Origin: Rhodospirillales bacterium
Lineage (GTDB): Bacteria > Pseudomonadota > Alphaproteobacteria > BOG-932 > Roseiterribacteraceae
Reading direction: 5' to 3'
Assembly (NCBI GenBank): GCA_003165335.1
Contig: PLTD01000253.1
Span: 1 to 43,147 of the forward strand
Length of the DNA: 43,147 bases
Shown: one piece after another, positions 32,797 through 42,705 of the stretch
How the letters are laid out: every line of letters starts with the position of its first letter
How positions within the stretch are numbered: position 1 is the first letter of the stretch
Notes under the pieces: generated by a model
What the model was told of the DNA's origin: nothing
Database searches by the model: none
Seen by the model: the letters and a program-made list of their open reading frames with translations, nothing else
Position numbers and translations under genes: made by a program

Positions 32797-33709
32797 AAGC
32801 ACGAGCAAAAAGAAGGGGTTGGGACGCGGCCTTTCGCATTTGTTCGGCGAAGCCGAGGCCGCATATCGTGAGTCGGGCATTCAGAATGCCGCCCCCTCAC
32901 AGGTGGCCGCTGCCGGCGGCTCTACCTTGCCCATCGCCTTCCTGAAGCCGGGGCGCTTTCAACCGCGCCGGCACTTCGACGAGACGGCGCTGGAGGAATT
33001 GGCCGCGTCGATCCGACATCACGGTCTGCTTCAGCCGATTCTGGTCCGGCCGATTGTGGGCGCATCGGACAGTTATGAGATTATCGCCGGAGAGCGCCGC
33101 TGGCGCGCAGCCCAGCGCGCCTCGCTCCACGACGTGCCGGTCATCGTACAGATGTTGACGGACACGCAGGCGCTCGAAATCGCTCTGGTCGAGAATTTGC
33201 AGCGACAGGATCTGTCGGCGCTGGAAGAGGCGGAGGGCTACAAGCGGCTGATCGACGAGTTCAATCATTCCCATGCCGAGTTGGGCGAACTGGTCGGCAA
33301 AAGCCGAAGCCACGTCGCCAACATGCTGCGATTGCTGGCACTTCCAGAGGCGGTTAAGGCGTTGATGCAATCCGGCGAACTGTCTGCCGGTCACGCCCGC
33401 GCGCTCCTGACCGCCCCCGACCCGGAAGCGCTCGCCAAATCCGTGACGGCGCGCGGCCTGTCGGTGCGCGAGGTCGAGCGTCTGGCCAATCAGGCAAAGC
33501 TCATGCGCAAAACGCCGCCTAGGTCGGCAGGACAGGCGCCCGGAAAGTCGTCGGCCAAGCACGCTGACGTAATGGCGCTTGAGCGCGACCTCACCGAGCG
33601 ACTGGGCTTGCGGGTTACGATCGATGGGCGCGGCACAAGCGGTGTTCTTGCCATCGCCTATCAGTCTATCGACCAGCTGGACGAAATATTAGAGAAACTG
33701 ACCCGGTAA
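32789..33709 (+). CDS. parB: Chromosome partitioning protein ParB
   Basis: CTPase and parS-binding protein. The 306-residue product starts with a basic, ParA-stimulating KKKGLGRGLSHLFGE tail, then the CTP-binding ParB domain with PRRHFDE and GERRWRA (101-107), and ENLQRQDLSALEEAEGY. A helix-turn-helix follows at about residues 163-185 (GKSRSHVANMLRLLALP), and a C-terminal dimerisation region with KHADVMALERDLTERLGLRV. The GTG at 32789 is the only suitable start. Two parS sites are present within 3.4 kb upstream. Confidence 0.97.
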   Translation: MAESTSKKKGLGRGLSHLFGEAEAAYRESGIQNAAPSQVAAAGGSTLPIAFLKPGRFQPRRHFDETALEELAASIRHHGLLQPILVRPIVGASDSYEIIAGERRWRAAQRASLHDVPVIVQMLTDTQALEIALVENLQRQDLSALEEAEGYKRLIDEFNHSHAELGELVGKSRSHVANMLRLLALPEAVKALMQSGELSAGHARALLTAPDPEALAKSVTARGLSVREVERLANQAKLMRKTPPRSAGQAPGKSSAKHADVMALERDLTERLGLRVTIDGRGTSGVLAIAYQSIDQLDEILEKLTR

Positions 33710-33795
33710 TAGTAATTCATATGTAAAGCCCAAGTAGAACACAGAACTCGACTACAAACAGTTTTGGAGTCCTGAGGTTAGGACAGAATATAACT

Positions 33796-34338
33796 CTATG
33801 GCGCGGGCTGCCCGCGGCCTCGCTCGTTCCAATCGGCTTTCCGGTGCATTCCACCCGGCCCGCCGAACCCGTGGTCGAACAAATCGTCGGCAATTTGTTT
33901 CTGCTCGTCGGAAAAGACGAGATAAAGCGGCTGAAGAGCAGCCAACATTTCCGATAGGCTGGTCGCCTGAGCCGAAAGCGTCTTCCGGCTATGTTCAAGC
34001 CGGTCTATCAACGTGAAGCGGGTGTCGCGATAGGTGTGCATTGCGGCGATTTCCGCATCCCTGTCCTTGGCTTGTTTGCGCATCACATCGGCAAGCGTGT
34101 CCCAGGGTTTTGTTTGAGCTTCCGTAATCTTGAGCGCGGTTCGGATGAACGCCAAACGGGCTTCGATTCGTTCGCTGGGTAGTGGGGCCGGATGAGCTCT
34201 CAGGCCGGACGCAATCTGGTCGAAGTCGGTTGCAAGGGCCTCCTGTCCGACAATCAACGGGAACAGGGCAAGAGAACCGATCAGCGCGGTCAAAAACGCA
34301 ACGGCTGCAACAATCCTGGCCGTAAATCGCTTCGTCAT
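33796..34338 (-). CDS. Spy/CpxP-like LTXXQ-motif periplasmic protein
   Basis: A 180-residue protein with an N-terminal membrane or signal segment (about residues 7-32) and a helical body. The LTXXQ-type motif appears as ITEAQTKPWDTLADVMR (71-87), with a second, weaker FSDEQKQIADD (142-152). Members such as Spy and CpxP are periplasmic chaperones or envelope-stress modulators. It lies 116 bases downstream of a multi-PAS histidine kinase on the same strand. A sensor-accessory role like that of CpxP with CpxA is possible but is inference. Confidence 0.78.
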   Translation of the reverse strand: MTKRFTARIVAAVAFLTALIGSLALFPLIVGQEALATDFDQIASGLRAHPAPLPSERIEARLAFIRTALKITEAQTKPWDTLADVMRKQAKDRDAEIAAMHTYRDTRFTLIDRLEHSRKTLSAQATSLSEMLAALQPLYLVFSDEQKQIADDLFDHGFGGPGGMHRKADWNERGRGQPAP

Positions 34339-34454
34339 GGGAAATCCCTCTGTGCGAGCCGGAATATCGTGGAAAGTAATGCCGCGCTCACCGTTGCCAC
34401 GCGGGTCGCAACCTAATCCTGCGCTCGGCTTGGCAGACTCACGATGTGCCCACC

Positions 34455-36329
34455 CTAGCGCGGCAGATAGATTCTTACCGTGGTGCCTTCGTCTTCGACG
34501 CTACTTATCGCAAGACGGCCGTGATGCAGTCCGCAAAGTTCCCGCGCGATCGACAAGCCAAGGCCGCTGCCGGGAAAGCGCCGCGCCAATGAGTTTTCTG
34601 CCTGAACGAAAGGCAGAAGAACGCGTTCGAGGTCTGTTTCGGAAATGCCGCAGCCGGTGTCGGTGACTTCGATGACTGCTTCGGCATTGGTAAAACTTAT
34701 GCGGGTCGTCACAGTGCCGCCCACCGATGTAAATTTGATGGCGTTTGACAGAATGTTCAGCATCACCTGCTTTAATTTGAGGAAGTCGCCCGTAATCTCC
34801 GGGCATTTATCGGGAAATTCGGCCGAAAGCGTAACGCCGCCGGTTTGCGCCATGACGGAAACCAGGGCCAGGGAGGTTTCCACTAGATCCTTCAGGTCCA
34901 CCGGCCCGCGATTGAGCTCTAATGAACCGGATTCGATTTTCGACAAATCCAGGATCGTGTTGATCAATTCCAGAAGGTGACGGCCGCTTTCGCTAACATC
35001 GGTAAGATATTCAGCATAGGAAGGAACCCAGCCGGTGCGCTTCACGCCGTGCTCGATCAGCTCGGTAAAGCCGATGATGGCGTTCAGAGGCGTCCGAAGC
35101 TCGTGACTCATATTTGCGAGGAAATTGCTCTTGGCGCGATTTCCCGCTTCCGCGGCTTCCTTCGCGCGAAGCAATTCTTCCTGGGCGCGGCGGCGCTCGG
35201 TGACATCGCGGCTGATCACGACCCAACGGAACACGCCGCTATCGAACTTCTGCACGGTTTCGACGCGCGCTTCGACCCAAAAGATGCGGCCGTTTACACC
35301 CAGGCTTTCGAACTCGACCGGTTTTCCGTCATCCCGCTTTTGCGCCGCGGATATCAGCTTTGAACCTATTTCATTGAAATTATTGACATCCAATTTCTGC
35401 ATCGGTTGTCCGATCAGGTCGCCTGCATCGCCCCCGAACAACGCGGTAAATTGTTCATTCACATACAGAATCTTGGTGTTGCCCTGTATGCTGCCCTCGC
35501 TTTCGAAAACAACGATCGAATCGTAAGATCGAACGACGATGGAGCGCAAAAGCTCGACCTGATCCTCCGCTTCCTTCTCGCGCGTAATGTCGCGCATGAC
35601 ACCCGAGAATATGACTGTCCCGTCCGCCTCCCGACGCGGCATCATCGACTGACGAATCCAGCGCACGCGCTCCTTCCCGTCACGGATGCGATAATCCATG
35701 GAATAGATCGACAGGTTTTGCGCCGCTTGCTCCATGGCTTCGGCGCGGCGCTTGTCCTCTTCGTCGTTCGTAATCATCCGTGCATAGATCATCATCGGAT
35801 CCTGTCCGACCAATTCGCCGGGAAGATCGAGCAACTGGACCAAACTCTCGCTGATCGCGGGGAAAATATAGCTCCCGTTCGGAGTGCGGCGGCTTTCGGT
35901 AAAAACGCCGCCGATGTCCGAATCGGTGGCATCGAGGCGCTGTTGCGCTTGCACCAGTGCATCTTCCGCCAAATGCTCCTCGGTGACGTCGCGGGCCAAC
36001 CGGCGGACGCCGCCCGACACGGTGCGATGCTCGTCGATATGGATGATGCGACCCGACGGCATCCGATATTCGTGCGAGCGATCTGTTCCGAACCCCTCGA
36101 CGCGCTTTCGGATGAACTCTTCGCGGTCGTCCATCGCATAATTGTCGACAATAAATTGAATGGTGCGGGTATTGCTCAGCGCGGCCCTTAAAAGATCGAC
36201 ATAAGCGACCCCGCGCACGAGCTTGGCGGCGGCGTAGTGCCACTCCCCGGCAAAGCCCTCGTCCCAATCGACTAATCGGCCGTCAGCATCGAACAGCGCG
36301 AAGCTGTGCAGAAATTCCTCCGACGCCAT
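34455..36329 (-). CDS. Multi-PAS sensor histidine kinase
   Basis: A 624-residue kinase with no membrane segment. Three PAS-type units are visible at about residues 5-117, 140-252 and 260-380, with PAC endings ([40 protein letters not shown]). Then come HisKA with His409 in [21 protein letters not shown], the N-box [12 protein letters not shown]1 TDTGCGISE and [12 protein letters not shown]. The C-terminus is the end of the ATPase domain, so it is not a hybrid kinase. No regulator is directly adjacent on the same strand. The nearest response regulator is the atypical one at 39287, so pairing is unproven. Confidence 0.92.
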   Translation of the reverse strand: MASEEFLHSFALFDADGRLVDWDEGFAGEWHYAAAKLVRGVAYVDLLRAALSNTRTIQFIVDNYAMDDREEFIRKRVEGFGTDRSHEYRMPSGRIIHIDEHRTVSGGVRRLARDVTEEHLAEDALVQAQQRLDATDSDIGGVFTESRRTPNGSYIFPAISESLVQLLDLPGELVGQDPMMIYARMITNDEEDKRRAEAMEQAAQNLSIYSMDYRIRDGKERVRWIRQSMMPRREADGTVIFSGVMRDITREKEAEDQVELLRSIVVRSYDSIVVFESEGSIQGNTKILYVNEQFTALFGGDAGDLIGQPMQKLDVNNFNEIGSKLISAAQKRDDGKPVEFESLGVNGRIFWVEARVETVQKFDSGVFRWVVISRDVTERRRAQEELLRAKEAAEAGNRAKSNFLANMSHELRTPLNAIIGFTELIEHGVKRTGWVPSYAEYLTDVSESGRHLLELINTILDLSKIESGSLELNRGPVDLKDLVETSLALVSVMAQTGGVTLSAEFPDKCPEITGDFLKLKQVMLNILSNAIKFTSVGGTVTTRISFTNAEAVIEVTDTGCGISETDLERVLLPFVQAENSLARRFPGSGLGLSIARELCGLHHGRLAISSVEDEGTTVRIYLPR

Positions 36330-36330
36330 T

Positions 36331-36489
36331 CTATTGCATTTTCATTGTGTAACCGGATGGCAACTTCGAAGGATTGCAAGAAACCCCTGCATTGTAAACG
36401 CGCGCATTACGGCGCAACCCAGCGGATTTTGGCATGGAGCGCGTAACCGCGGCATTATCGTTGGATTGAACCGGCGCAAACGAGGTCAT
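36331..36489 (-). CDS. Possible 52-residue small protein before the PAS kinase
   Basis: I do not recognise this frame. It starts [15 protein letters not shown], a beginning that looks like other short alphaproteobacterial proteins with an SNDN stretch. A GAGAGG element lies about five bases before its ATG at 36489. Its TAG ends one base before the kinase ATG, so it could be a coupled upstream gene. It could also be a chance frame in the divergent regulatory region between the kinase and the molybdenum hydroxylase genes. Confidence 0.28.
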   Translation of the reverse strand: MTSFAPVQSNDNAAVTRSMPKSAGLRRNARVYNAGVSCNPSKLPSGYTMKMQ

Positions 36490-36606
36490 CACGCCTCTCA
36501 CGGCGAAGAGCCGGATCATGTTAAGAAGTATTGTGTTTTGCATCGCGGGGAACCAGATGAACCTGCGTACGAAGAGCATGACAACCACCCGAGCCGGAGA
36601 CGACCC

Positions 36607-37062
36607 ATGATCGTGTTAACCGTGAACGGAACACGTCACGAACTCGATATCGAACCCGAAACACCGCTTCTTTGGGCCTTGCGCGATGAGGTCGGGCTGA
36701 CAGGCACCAAATATGGTTGCGGCATCGCCCAATGCGGGGCCTGCACTGTTCATGTCGACGACCAGCCGGTTCGATCGTGCTCACTTTCGGTCGGAGATGC
36801 GAACGGAACCAAAATTACGACTATTGAAGGGCTCTCACCCGACGGCAGCCATCCCGTCCAGCAAGCCTGGATCGCCGAAGATGTTCCGCAATGCGGCTAT
36901 TGCCAATCGGGACAGATCATGGCCGCGGTCGCCTTTCTGAAGGCGATCCCAAAGCCGACCGATGCCGATATCGATGAAAATCTGACCAATATATGCCGAT
37001 GCGGCACCTATCCCAGGCTGCGCGCAGCGATTCATCGCGCTGCAGCCGCGACGAACGGCTGA
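36607..37062 (+). CDS. [2Fe-2S] small subunit of a molybdenum hydroxylase (IorA type)
   Basis: A 151-residue iron-sulfur subunit of the xanthine oxidase family. The plant-type [2Fe-2S] cluster is bound by Cys38, Cys43, Cys46 and Cys58 ([12 protein letters not shown]). The second cluster is bound by Cys96, Cys99, Cys130 and Cys132 (CGYCQ, CRCGTY). Its size and the absence of an FAD subunit match isoquinoline 1-oxidoreductase alpha subunits and related aldehyde dehydrogenases. The ATG at 36607 gives the standard N-terminus; the frame is open further upstream. The large subunit starts 12 bases after the stop. Confidence 0.93.
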   Translation: MIVLTVNGTRHELDIEPETPLLWALRDEVGLTGTKYGCGIAQCGACTVHVDDQPVRSCSLSVGDANGTKITTIEGLSPDGSHPVQQAWIAEDVPQCGYCQSGQIMAAVAFLKAIPKPTDADIDENLTNICRCGTYPRLRAAIHRAAAATNG

Positions 37063-37074
37063 GGAGCTAGCGAG

Positions 37075-39270
37075 ATGGGTCACATTGAACCTACGTCCGC
37101 GGCTTTGGGTAGGCGCGATTTTCTGGTCAGTGCAGCAACAGCTGCCGGTGGTCTGGCAATCGGCGTTTCCATACCGGGAATGGCTGCCGGCCTGCCGCTG
37201 CCCGGCCAAACCTGGGACGACGACGCGCCGGCCGGCGAGGTCAATGCCTGGATCGTTATCGAGCCGGACGAAAGCGTGATTATTCGTGTCGCCAAATCCG
37301 AGATGGGTGAGGGGGTGCTGACATCAATGCCCATGATCGTCGCCGAGGAATTGGCCTGCGACTGGACAAAGGTGCGGTCCGAATATGCTTCTTCGAATCG
37401 CAATCTGCTGGAGCAAGGCGTTTATAAAAGCATGCTGACCGGCGGCAGCAGCGCGGTTCGCGCGTCACGGCCTTATCTACAGCAGGCGGGCGCCAGCGCC
37501 CGCGCTCGGCTGGTCGAAGCCGCAGCCAAACGCTGGAGCGTGCCTTCCGCCGATTGTCAGGTGGCGAACGGCGTGGTGTCCCATAAGGCGACAGGTCGCA
37601 GCCTTACCTATGGGGCTCTCGCGGGCGATGCCGCCAAGATTACCTTGGCGCAGGAGCCGGCGATCAAGACACCTGATCAGTTCACGCTGATCGGCAAGCC
37701 GACGGCGCGCCTCGACAGCAAGGTCAAAGTTACCGGTGAGGCGATATTCGGCCTCGATATTCGGTTGCCCGATATGGTCTATGCCGCCGTCACAACCTGT
37801 CCGGTGCCGGGCGGAACGGTCAAAAGCTATGACGCCAAGGCGATCCTCGGCCATCGCGGCGTGCAAAGCGTCGTCGCGCTGCCGAACGGCGTCGCCGTTG
37901 TTGCCGACCGGTTCTGGCGTGCAAAGCAGGCTGCGCTGGCGCTGCCGATCGAATGGAATCCGGGCGCGGGCGCAGGCACCAACAGCGCGCAGTTCCGTGA
38001 AGATTACCGAGCCGCCTTAAAGGGGCCGCTTCAGAACGCCAAGACGGTCGGCGACACGGAAAAGGCGCTGGGAGAGGGCAAACTGATTGAGGCGCTGTAT
38101 GAAGTGCCCTATCTGGCCCATGCGACGATGGAGCCCCTGAATTGCACGGTCCATCTGCAGTCCGACCGTCTCGACATCTGGATGGGCACGCAGGCGCCGG
38201 ACATCACCATGGGACTGGCCGCGAAGACCACCGGGCTGAAGCCTGAGCAGATCTTCATCCATAACTGCTATCTGGGCGGCGGTTTCGGACGCCGCGCGAT
38301 CAATGACGAGCTGGTCCAGGCGCTGGCGGTGGCCAAGACTGTGGGCAAGCCGGTAAAGCTTGTTTGGACGCGCGAAGAAGATATGCGGCACGACCGCTAT
38401 CGCCCGCAGGCTGCGATCGCCTTCAAGGCGGCGCTAGGCAAGGATGGGATGCCCACCGCATTTACGGCCCAGACCGCGGTCGGATCGATCATGCAGTCGA
38501 TAAAGGGAATGCTCGATTTCCCGATGCCGCCCGGCGTGGAGCCACTCGCCGTCGAGGGGCTGGTCAATATGCCTTATGCGATTCCCAACATTAAAGTCGA
38601 TGCGGTGCTGAAAAACACCCATGTGCCGGTGATGTTCTGGCGTTCGGTCGGCAGTTCGCAAAACGCCTTTGCGGTCGAAAGCTTCATCGACGAATTGGCG
38701 CATGAGGCGGGCCAAGACCCCTACCAGTTTCGCCGCAAGCTGTTGGAAGGAAAGCCCGATTTCCTGCGCGTTCTCGACATGCTGGCCGAAAAGGCGAACT
38801 GGAGCCAGAAACTCCCGTCCGGTAAGGGGCGCGGCATCGCCATCCATGAATCCTTCGGGACAATCGTGGGCGAGTGTGTAGAGGTCGCGGTAGACCCCAA
38901 GGGCAAGCTGCGCTGCGAGCGCGTGGTAGCTGTGGTCGATTGCGGCCACGTCATCAACCCGCGCAATGTTGAAATGCAGATCGAAAGCGGCGTCATCTAT
39001 GGTCTGACCGCGGCGCTTTACGATGAGATTACGGTCAAGGACGGCGCGATCGAACAGGGCAATTTCGATAGCTATCAAATGGTGTGCCTGGCAGATTCAC
39101 CCAAGATCGAAACCTACCTGGCGCTCAGCGGCGGCACCAAGTGGGGTGGAATCGGTGAACCCGGCACGCCGCCGATCGCGCCTGCATTGTGTAATGCGAT
39201 TTTCGCAGCCACAGGCAAGCGGGTCCGCGAATTGCCGATCAAGAACACCGATCTTGGCAACCGGGTTTAG
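37075..39270 (+). CDS. Molybdopterin large subunit of a molybdenum hydroxylase (IorB type)
   Basis: A 731-residue molybdopterin subunit. The N-terminus has a twin-arginine signal ([15 protein letters not shown], from about residue 12), so the folded complex is exported to the periplasm. Mo-cofactor motifs include [12 protein letters not shown] near residues 398-409, and [20 protein letters not shown] near the C-terminus holds the catalytic Glu. Size and single-chain form match IorB-like enzymes that hydroxylate N-heterocycles or aldehydes. A GGAG site precedes the start. No cytochrome subunit is adjacent; the atypical response regulator gene follows after 16 bases. Confidence 0.93.
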   Translation: MGHIEPTSAALGRRDFLVSAATAAGGLAIGVSIPGMAAGLPLPGQTWDDDAPAGEVNAWIVIEPDESVIIRVAKSEMGEGVLTSMPMIVAEELACDWTKVRSEYASSNRNLLEQGVYKSMLTGGSSAVRASRPYLQQAGASARARLVEAAAKRWSVPSADCQVANGVVSHKATGRSLTYGALAGDAAKITLAQEPAIKTPDQFTLIGKPTARLDSKVKVTGEAIFGLDIRLPDMVYAAVTTCPVPGGTVKSYDAKAILGHRGVQSVVALPNGVAVVADRFWRAKQAALALPIEWNPGAGAGTNSAQFREDYRAALKGPLQNAKTVGDTEKALGEGKLIEALYEVPYLAHATMEPLNCTVHLQSDRLDIWMGTQAPDITMGLAAKTTGLKPEQIFIHNCYLGGGFGRRAINDELVQALAVAKTVGKPVKLVWTREEDMRHDRYRPQAAIAFKAALGKDGMPTAFTAQTAVGSIMQSIKGMLDFPMPPGVEPLAVEGLVNMPYAIPNIKVDAVLKNTHVPVMFWRSVGSSQNAFAVESFIDELAHEAGQDPYQFRRKLLEGKPDFLRVLDMLAEKANWSQKLPSGKGRGIAIHESFGTIVGECVEVAVDPKGKLRCERVVAVVDCGHVINPRNVEMQIESGVIYGLTAALYDEITVKDGAIEQGNFDSYQMVCLADSPKIETYLALSGGTKWGGIGEPGTPPIAPALCNAIFAATGKRVRELPIKNTDLGNRV

Positions 39271-39286
39271 TGGGCGGGAAGGGCCG

Positions 39287-39967
39287 ATGACGGCCGCCTC
39301 AGACGGCAACCGGTCCGTCTATGTCGTCGCCGCGGACGACACTGTGCGGCGGGCGCTGAGTGAGCATCGCTCGGGCCCGGCAGGATGGAACGTCGCTATG
39401 CTGAGCGTCACTCGCGACTTGCCGCCTGAGCCCGATGCAATCGTTGTCGTCGATCTTGACGATCCGGCGGTGCAGAGCGGCTCGGTCGAGGTGGTGCGTA
39501 CTTCGGGATTCGCCGGGCCGATATTGATCCTGGGCAATAATGGCGCCGCGCGTGTGCCGGAAGACGAGCCGATCGCCCGTCCGGTCAGGCTGGGAACATT
39601 GCTGGCGCGGATCGACGCGCATTGGACTGTAGCGACCGACCCTGGGACTATTGCCCTGGGACCCTATGAATTCGTTTCCGCGGACCGCGTCCTGCGCGAT
39701 GCTGCGAACGATGTGGTCATTCGACTGACCGAACTCGAACACAAGCTTCTCAGCTATCTGGCCGCCGCGGGCGGCGGACTGATCGACCGGGATCAGCTTC
39801 TGGAGTGCGTGTGGGGCTATAATACGCAGGCCGATACGCACACCGTCGAAACGCATATCTGGCGGTTGCGCCAGAAAATTGAGACAGATGACCCAGCATC
39901 CCGCTTTCTGGTCACCGAGGCGGGTGGTTATCGCCTTTTGTTGGCGGGTTCAGACTCAGGCGGGTAA
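39287..39967 (+). CDS. OmpR/PhoB-type response regulator with degenerate receiver
   Basis: A 226-residue regulator with a receiver-like N-terminus and a C-terminal winged helix (about residues 125-220). The DNA-binding part shows RLTELEHKLLSYLAAAGGGLIDRDQLLECVWGY and THTVETHIWRLRQKIE, which are typical. In the receiver, Asp17, Asp18 and Asp56 (VVVD) are kept. The usual Thr/Ser position reads ILGNNG, and the conserved Lys-Pro near the end is Arg-Pro (IARPVRLGTLL). Phosphorylation switching may be altered. The start at 39287 has GGGAAGG upstream. It lies between the Mo-hydroxylase and sppA, all on the plus strand. Confidence 0.88.
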   Translation: MTAASDGNRSVYVVAADDTVRRALSEHRSGPAGWNVAMLSVTRDLPPEPDAIVVVDLDDPAVQSGSVEVVRTSGFAGPILILGNNGAARVPEDEPIARPVRLGTLLARIDAHWTVATDPGTIALGPYEFVSADRVLRDAANDVVIRLTELEHKLLSYLAAAGGGLIDRDQLLECVWGYNTQADTHTVETHIWRLRQKIETDDPASRFLVTEAGGYRLLLAGSDSGG

Positions 39968-40020
39968 GCTTGAGCGCTGGAACCGTATAGCGGTATTCCA
40001 AGAATTTCTCGGAGACATCG

Positions 40021-41802
40021 ATGCGCTTCATCGTCCGTTTGCTGGCCGTCGTTGGGCTTCTGTTCATTTTGCTGATCTCCGTACTCGTAGTGGGAGTGTC
40101 ACGGCTTCATGTCGCCGGCCATTCTCCCGTCGTGATCAAGGACGGAACGGTTCTTACATTGGCTGTCGAAGGCCCTTTCATTGAAGATTCACCGACGCGC
40201 ACGGGTCTCACCAGCATTTTGACCGGTCATGCCAAAAAGCTGCGCGAAGTGATCGCCGGAATCGATAAGGCAGCTGCCGATTCCCGCATAAAAGGGTTGG
40301 TGCTGAAAATCGATGCCTCCGCCGGCATGTCGCAAATCCAGGAACTGCGTGCGGCGATCAAGCGCTTCAGGGCCGCCGGCAAGTTTGTCTATGCCTTTGC
40401 CGACGATTACGGTGAAAGCGCGGCTGGCAACGGCGAATATTATCTAGCTTCGGCCAGCGACCAGCTGTGGCTGCAGCCGATGGGTGAGGTCATGCTGACC
40501 GATGTCGTCTTCGAGGCGCCGTTTCTCAAGGATATGTTTGCCAAACTTGACGTCGAACCGGAATTCGTAAAGCGCGCCGAATATAAGACCGCACCCGAGA
40601 CTTACACAGAGCGCGCCTATACGCCCGCCGCGCGGGAAATGATGGAAAGCCTTGCCAACGATCTGACGCAACAATTGGTGACCGACGTCGCCGCCAGCCG
40701 GGGTCTGTCGGCCGACGACGTCCGCGCAATATTAGCACGCGGGCCCATGACCGCGGACGAGGCGCTTCAGGCCAAGCTTATCGATCATGCGGGCTACGCT
40801 GATGAGGTTGTCGCCACCGCTAAGAAAGCTGCCGGGACCGAAGTGCCGACCCTGGCGTTGCCCGATTACTATGCCCAGGCTGGCGCCGAAAAGCATGACC
40901 GGCCTAATATCGCGCTCATCTATGAAGTCGGGGAGATCGACAGGGTGACAGGGCCAATCGACGCGACCAGCGACCGGCGCGGGCTGGATCAGGGCAATGC
41001 CGTGGTCCAGGGCTTTAGCCAGGCGATGGCCAACCCGTCGGTCAAGGTGATCGTCTTTCGCATAGACAGTCCCGGCGGGTCTGTGTCGGGCTCCGAATCG
41101 ATACGCCGCATGGTCGTGCGGGCAAAACAGGCCGGAAAGAAGATCGTAGTTTCGATGGGCTCGGTCGCAGCCTCCGGCGGCTATTGGATATCAGCCGACG
41201 CCGACAAAATCGTCGCCGATCCGGCGACGCTTACCGGGTCGATCGGCGTCTTTTCCGGAAAGTTCGTCGTCGGCAAGGGCCTGGCCGACATCGGCGTCAC
41301 GACCGACCGTACGACGGCGGGGCCGTTTGCGGCCATGGATTCGCCCTTCGCGCCCTTCACGGCGGATCAGAGCCAGAAGCTCAACGCCGATATCGACGCA
41401 GTCTATAACGGCTTTATTTCGATCGTCGCCAACGGGCGCAACCTACCGGCGGGAACGGTGGCGGGGTCCGCCAAGGGCCGCGTCTGGTCCGGCCAGCAAG
41501 CCAAGCAGCTCGGCTTGGTGGATAGTCTGGGCGGCCTCGACGATGCCATCAATCTCGCCCGTCAAGTCGGCAATATTCCGGCCGATCAGCCGACAGCCCT
41601 GCGTGTCTACCCCGAACCGCTGTCCCCGCTTGAGGCGGTGATGGCGGTCGTCAAAGGGGACGCGGACATCAAAAGCGATGTCGGCAGCCAGCTGGGCGAT
41701 CTCGACGGTCCGGCGGGTGCCGCGGTGCGTGCCTTGGCGCCCCTGTTCCGCGATCCGCGCGGCGATATGGTCAGGATGCCCGACCTGGGGGCGGTTCGCT
41801 AA
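40021..41802 (+). CDS. sppA: Signal peptide peptidase SppA (long form)
   Basis: Membrane-anchored serine protease that degrades cleaved signal peptides. The 593-residue protein is the two-repeat 67-kDa type, with a single N-terminal membrane anchor (about residues 5-28). By comparison with E. coli SppA, the catalytic dyad is Lys189 in AEYKTAPETYTE (N-terminal repeat) and Ser385 in SVAASGGYWISADADKIVADP (C-terminal repeat). IDSPGGSVSGSE (348-359) and LTGSIGVFSGKF are further signatures. A GGAG site lies six bases before the ATG. Confidence 0.95.
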   Translation: MRFIVRLLAVVGLLFILLISVLVVGVSRLHVAGHSPVVIKDGTVLTLAVEGPFIEDSPTRTGLTSILTGHAKKLREVIAGIDKAAADSRIKGLVLKIDASAGMSQIQELRAAIKRFRAAGKFVYAFADDYGESAAGNGEYYLASASDQLWLQPMGEVMLTDVVFEAPFLKDMFAKLDVEPEFVKRAEYKTAPETYTERAYTPAAREMMESLANDLTQQLVTDVAASRGLSADDVRAILARGPMTADEALQAKLIDHAGYADEVVATAKKAAGTEVPTLALPDYYAQAGAEKHDRPNIALIYEVGEIDRVTGPIDATSDRRGLDQGNAVVQGFSQAMANPSVKVIVFRIDSPGGSVSGSESIRRMVVRAKQAGKKIVVSMGSVAASGGYWISADADKIVADPATLTGSIGVFSGKFVVGKGLADIGVTTDRTTAGPFAAMDSPFAPFTADQSQKLNADIDAVYNGFISIVANGRNLPAGTVAGSAKGRVWSGQQAKQLGLVDSLGGLDDAINLARQVGNIPADQPTALRVYPEPLSPLEAVMAVVKGDADIKSDVGSQLGDLDGPAGAAVRALAPLFRDPRGDMVRMPDLGAVR

Positions 41803-41839
41803 AGGTCAGCAGCAACATAGTCGGGCAGGAGCGTGGGGA

Positions 41840-41941
41840 TCAGCCCTTTGCGCGGGCGCGGCGGCGGCGATTGCGTGCCTTATGATGCCCTTTGCGTCGG
41901 TTGGCGCGAATCTGGTTGGTCGTCTTTTCTGATTTGCGCAT
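41840..41941 (-). CDS. Arginine-rich 33-residue mini-protein
   Basis: A very short frame starting MRKSEKTTNQIRANRRKGHH and ending ARNRRRRARAKG, of which roughly half the residues are Arg, Lys or His. The start is supported by GGAG five bases upstream of the ATG at 41941. Such composition suits an RNA-, ribosome- or DNA-associated peptide, but I do not recognise a named family. It is convergent with sppA and sits 110 bases beyond the ParB-like gene on the same strand. It is below the length most gene finders accept. Confidence 0.5.
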   Translation of the reverse strand: MRKSEKTTNQIRANRRKGHHKARNRRRRARAKG

Positions 41942-42051
41942 TGCAACTCCGTTCCTGGCAAGGGTTCTCGCCCGGGCATTCGCGTTAAGTATCATGGGGA
42001 CTGCAGTCTCTATAGCAAGCCGCGCCGCGGGGGAAGCCGCCGAGGTTCGTT

Positions 42052-42675
42052 TTACGGAACCTTCGCAACGGCGCCGCACCAGCCCGGCAGATAATTTGCC
42101 TCAACGGACTTGGCCAGGTTCAACGCGTCGTTCAGTGCGGCATTGAAGTCCTTCTCTAGGGACTTGCGCTTTATTCGGCGCCGAAGGAAGTCGGCCCAGA
42201 TGAACTCGCTGAAGGGTGTGATGTCCTTCGCGTATCCGCCGGTCCGGCGAAGCTCACCGGCCAGGCTGCGGAACGGGTCATCCTGAAGCTCGGATATCTG
42301 CGCGGGAATCTCAGCAAAGTCCCGACGCAGGCCGTCCTTGTCATAGGGGTGGCACCACCCCTTGCAATCCATGACGACCCAGAAGGATTCCTTATCGACG
42401 GCGCGCAGGTCGGCGATCACGTCGATCAGAACGTCCTTCACGCCCTCGTCGTGTAAAGCCCGGGTCAGATGATGATGGTCGGTAACATACATCCGCCCTT
42501 TTGGACCCAAGATAACCGGCACCATATGGCGGCCGAGAAACATGGCGTCCTTGCCGGCGGGGCGTTCGCGCCAGAGCTTTCGCTTCTCGGCCACTTCGCG
42601 ATAACCGACGGTGATTTGAGTCGGCCGCAAGCCGGCAATCGGGACCGGAGTTACCAGCGGCTCTCGAAATGTCAT
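42052..42675 (-). CDS. ParB-like nuclease-domain protein (ParBc_2 family)
   Basis: A 207-residue protein of the ParBc_2 family, in which a ParB/sulfiredoxin-fold domain stands alone. It starts with PTQITVGYREVAEKRKLWRE (about 18-37) and the core MYVTDHHHLTRAL (62-74). A WVVMDCKGWCHPYD segment and a C-terminal helical region with two Trp follow. There is no helix-turn-helix, so it is unlikely to act as a parS binder. Function is unknown. It follows dxs on the same strand after 30 bases and may share its transcript. Confidence 0.85.
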   Translation of the reverse strand: MTFREPLVTPVPIAGLRPTQITVGYREVAEKRKLWRERPAGKDAMFLGRHMVPVILGPKGRMYVTDHHHLTRALHDEGVKDVLIDVIADLRAVDKESFWVVMDCKGWCHPYDKDGLRRDFAEIPAQISELQDDPFRSLAGELRRTGGYAKDITPFSEFIWADFLRRRIKRKSLEKDFNAALNDALNLAKSVEANYLPGWCGAVAKVP

Positions 42676-42705
42676 CCGCAGTCACTCCCCCATGATGTCG
42701 TCGCC

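Noticed and set aside
39023-39286. Upstream extension of the response regulator
   Set aside because: It is the out-of-frame shadow of the molybdenum hydroxylase 3' end.
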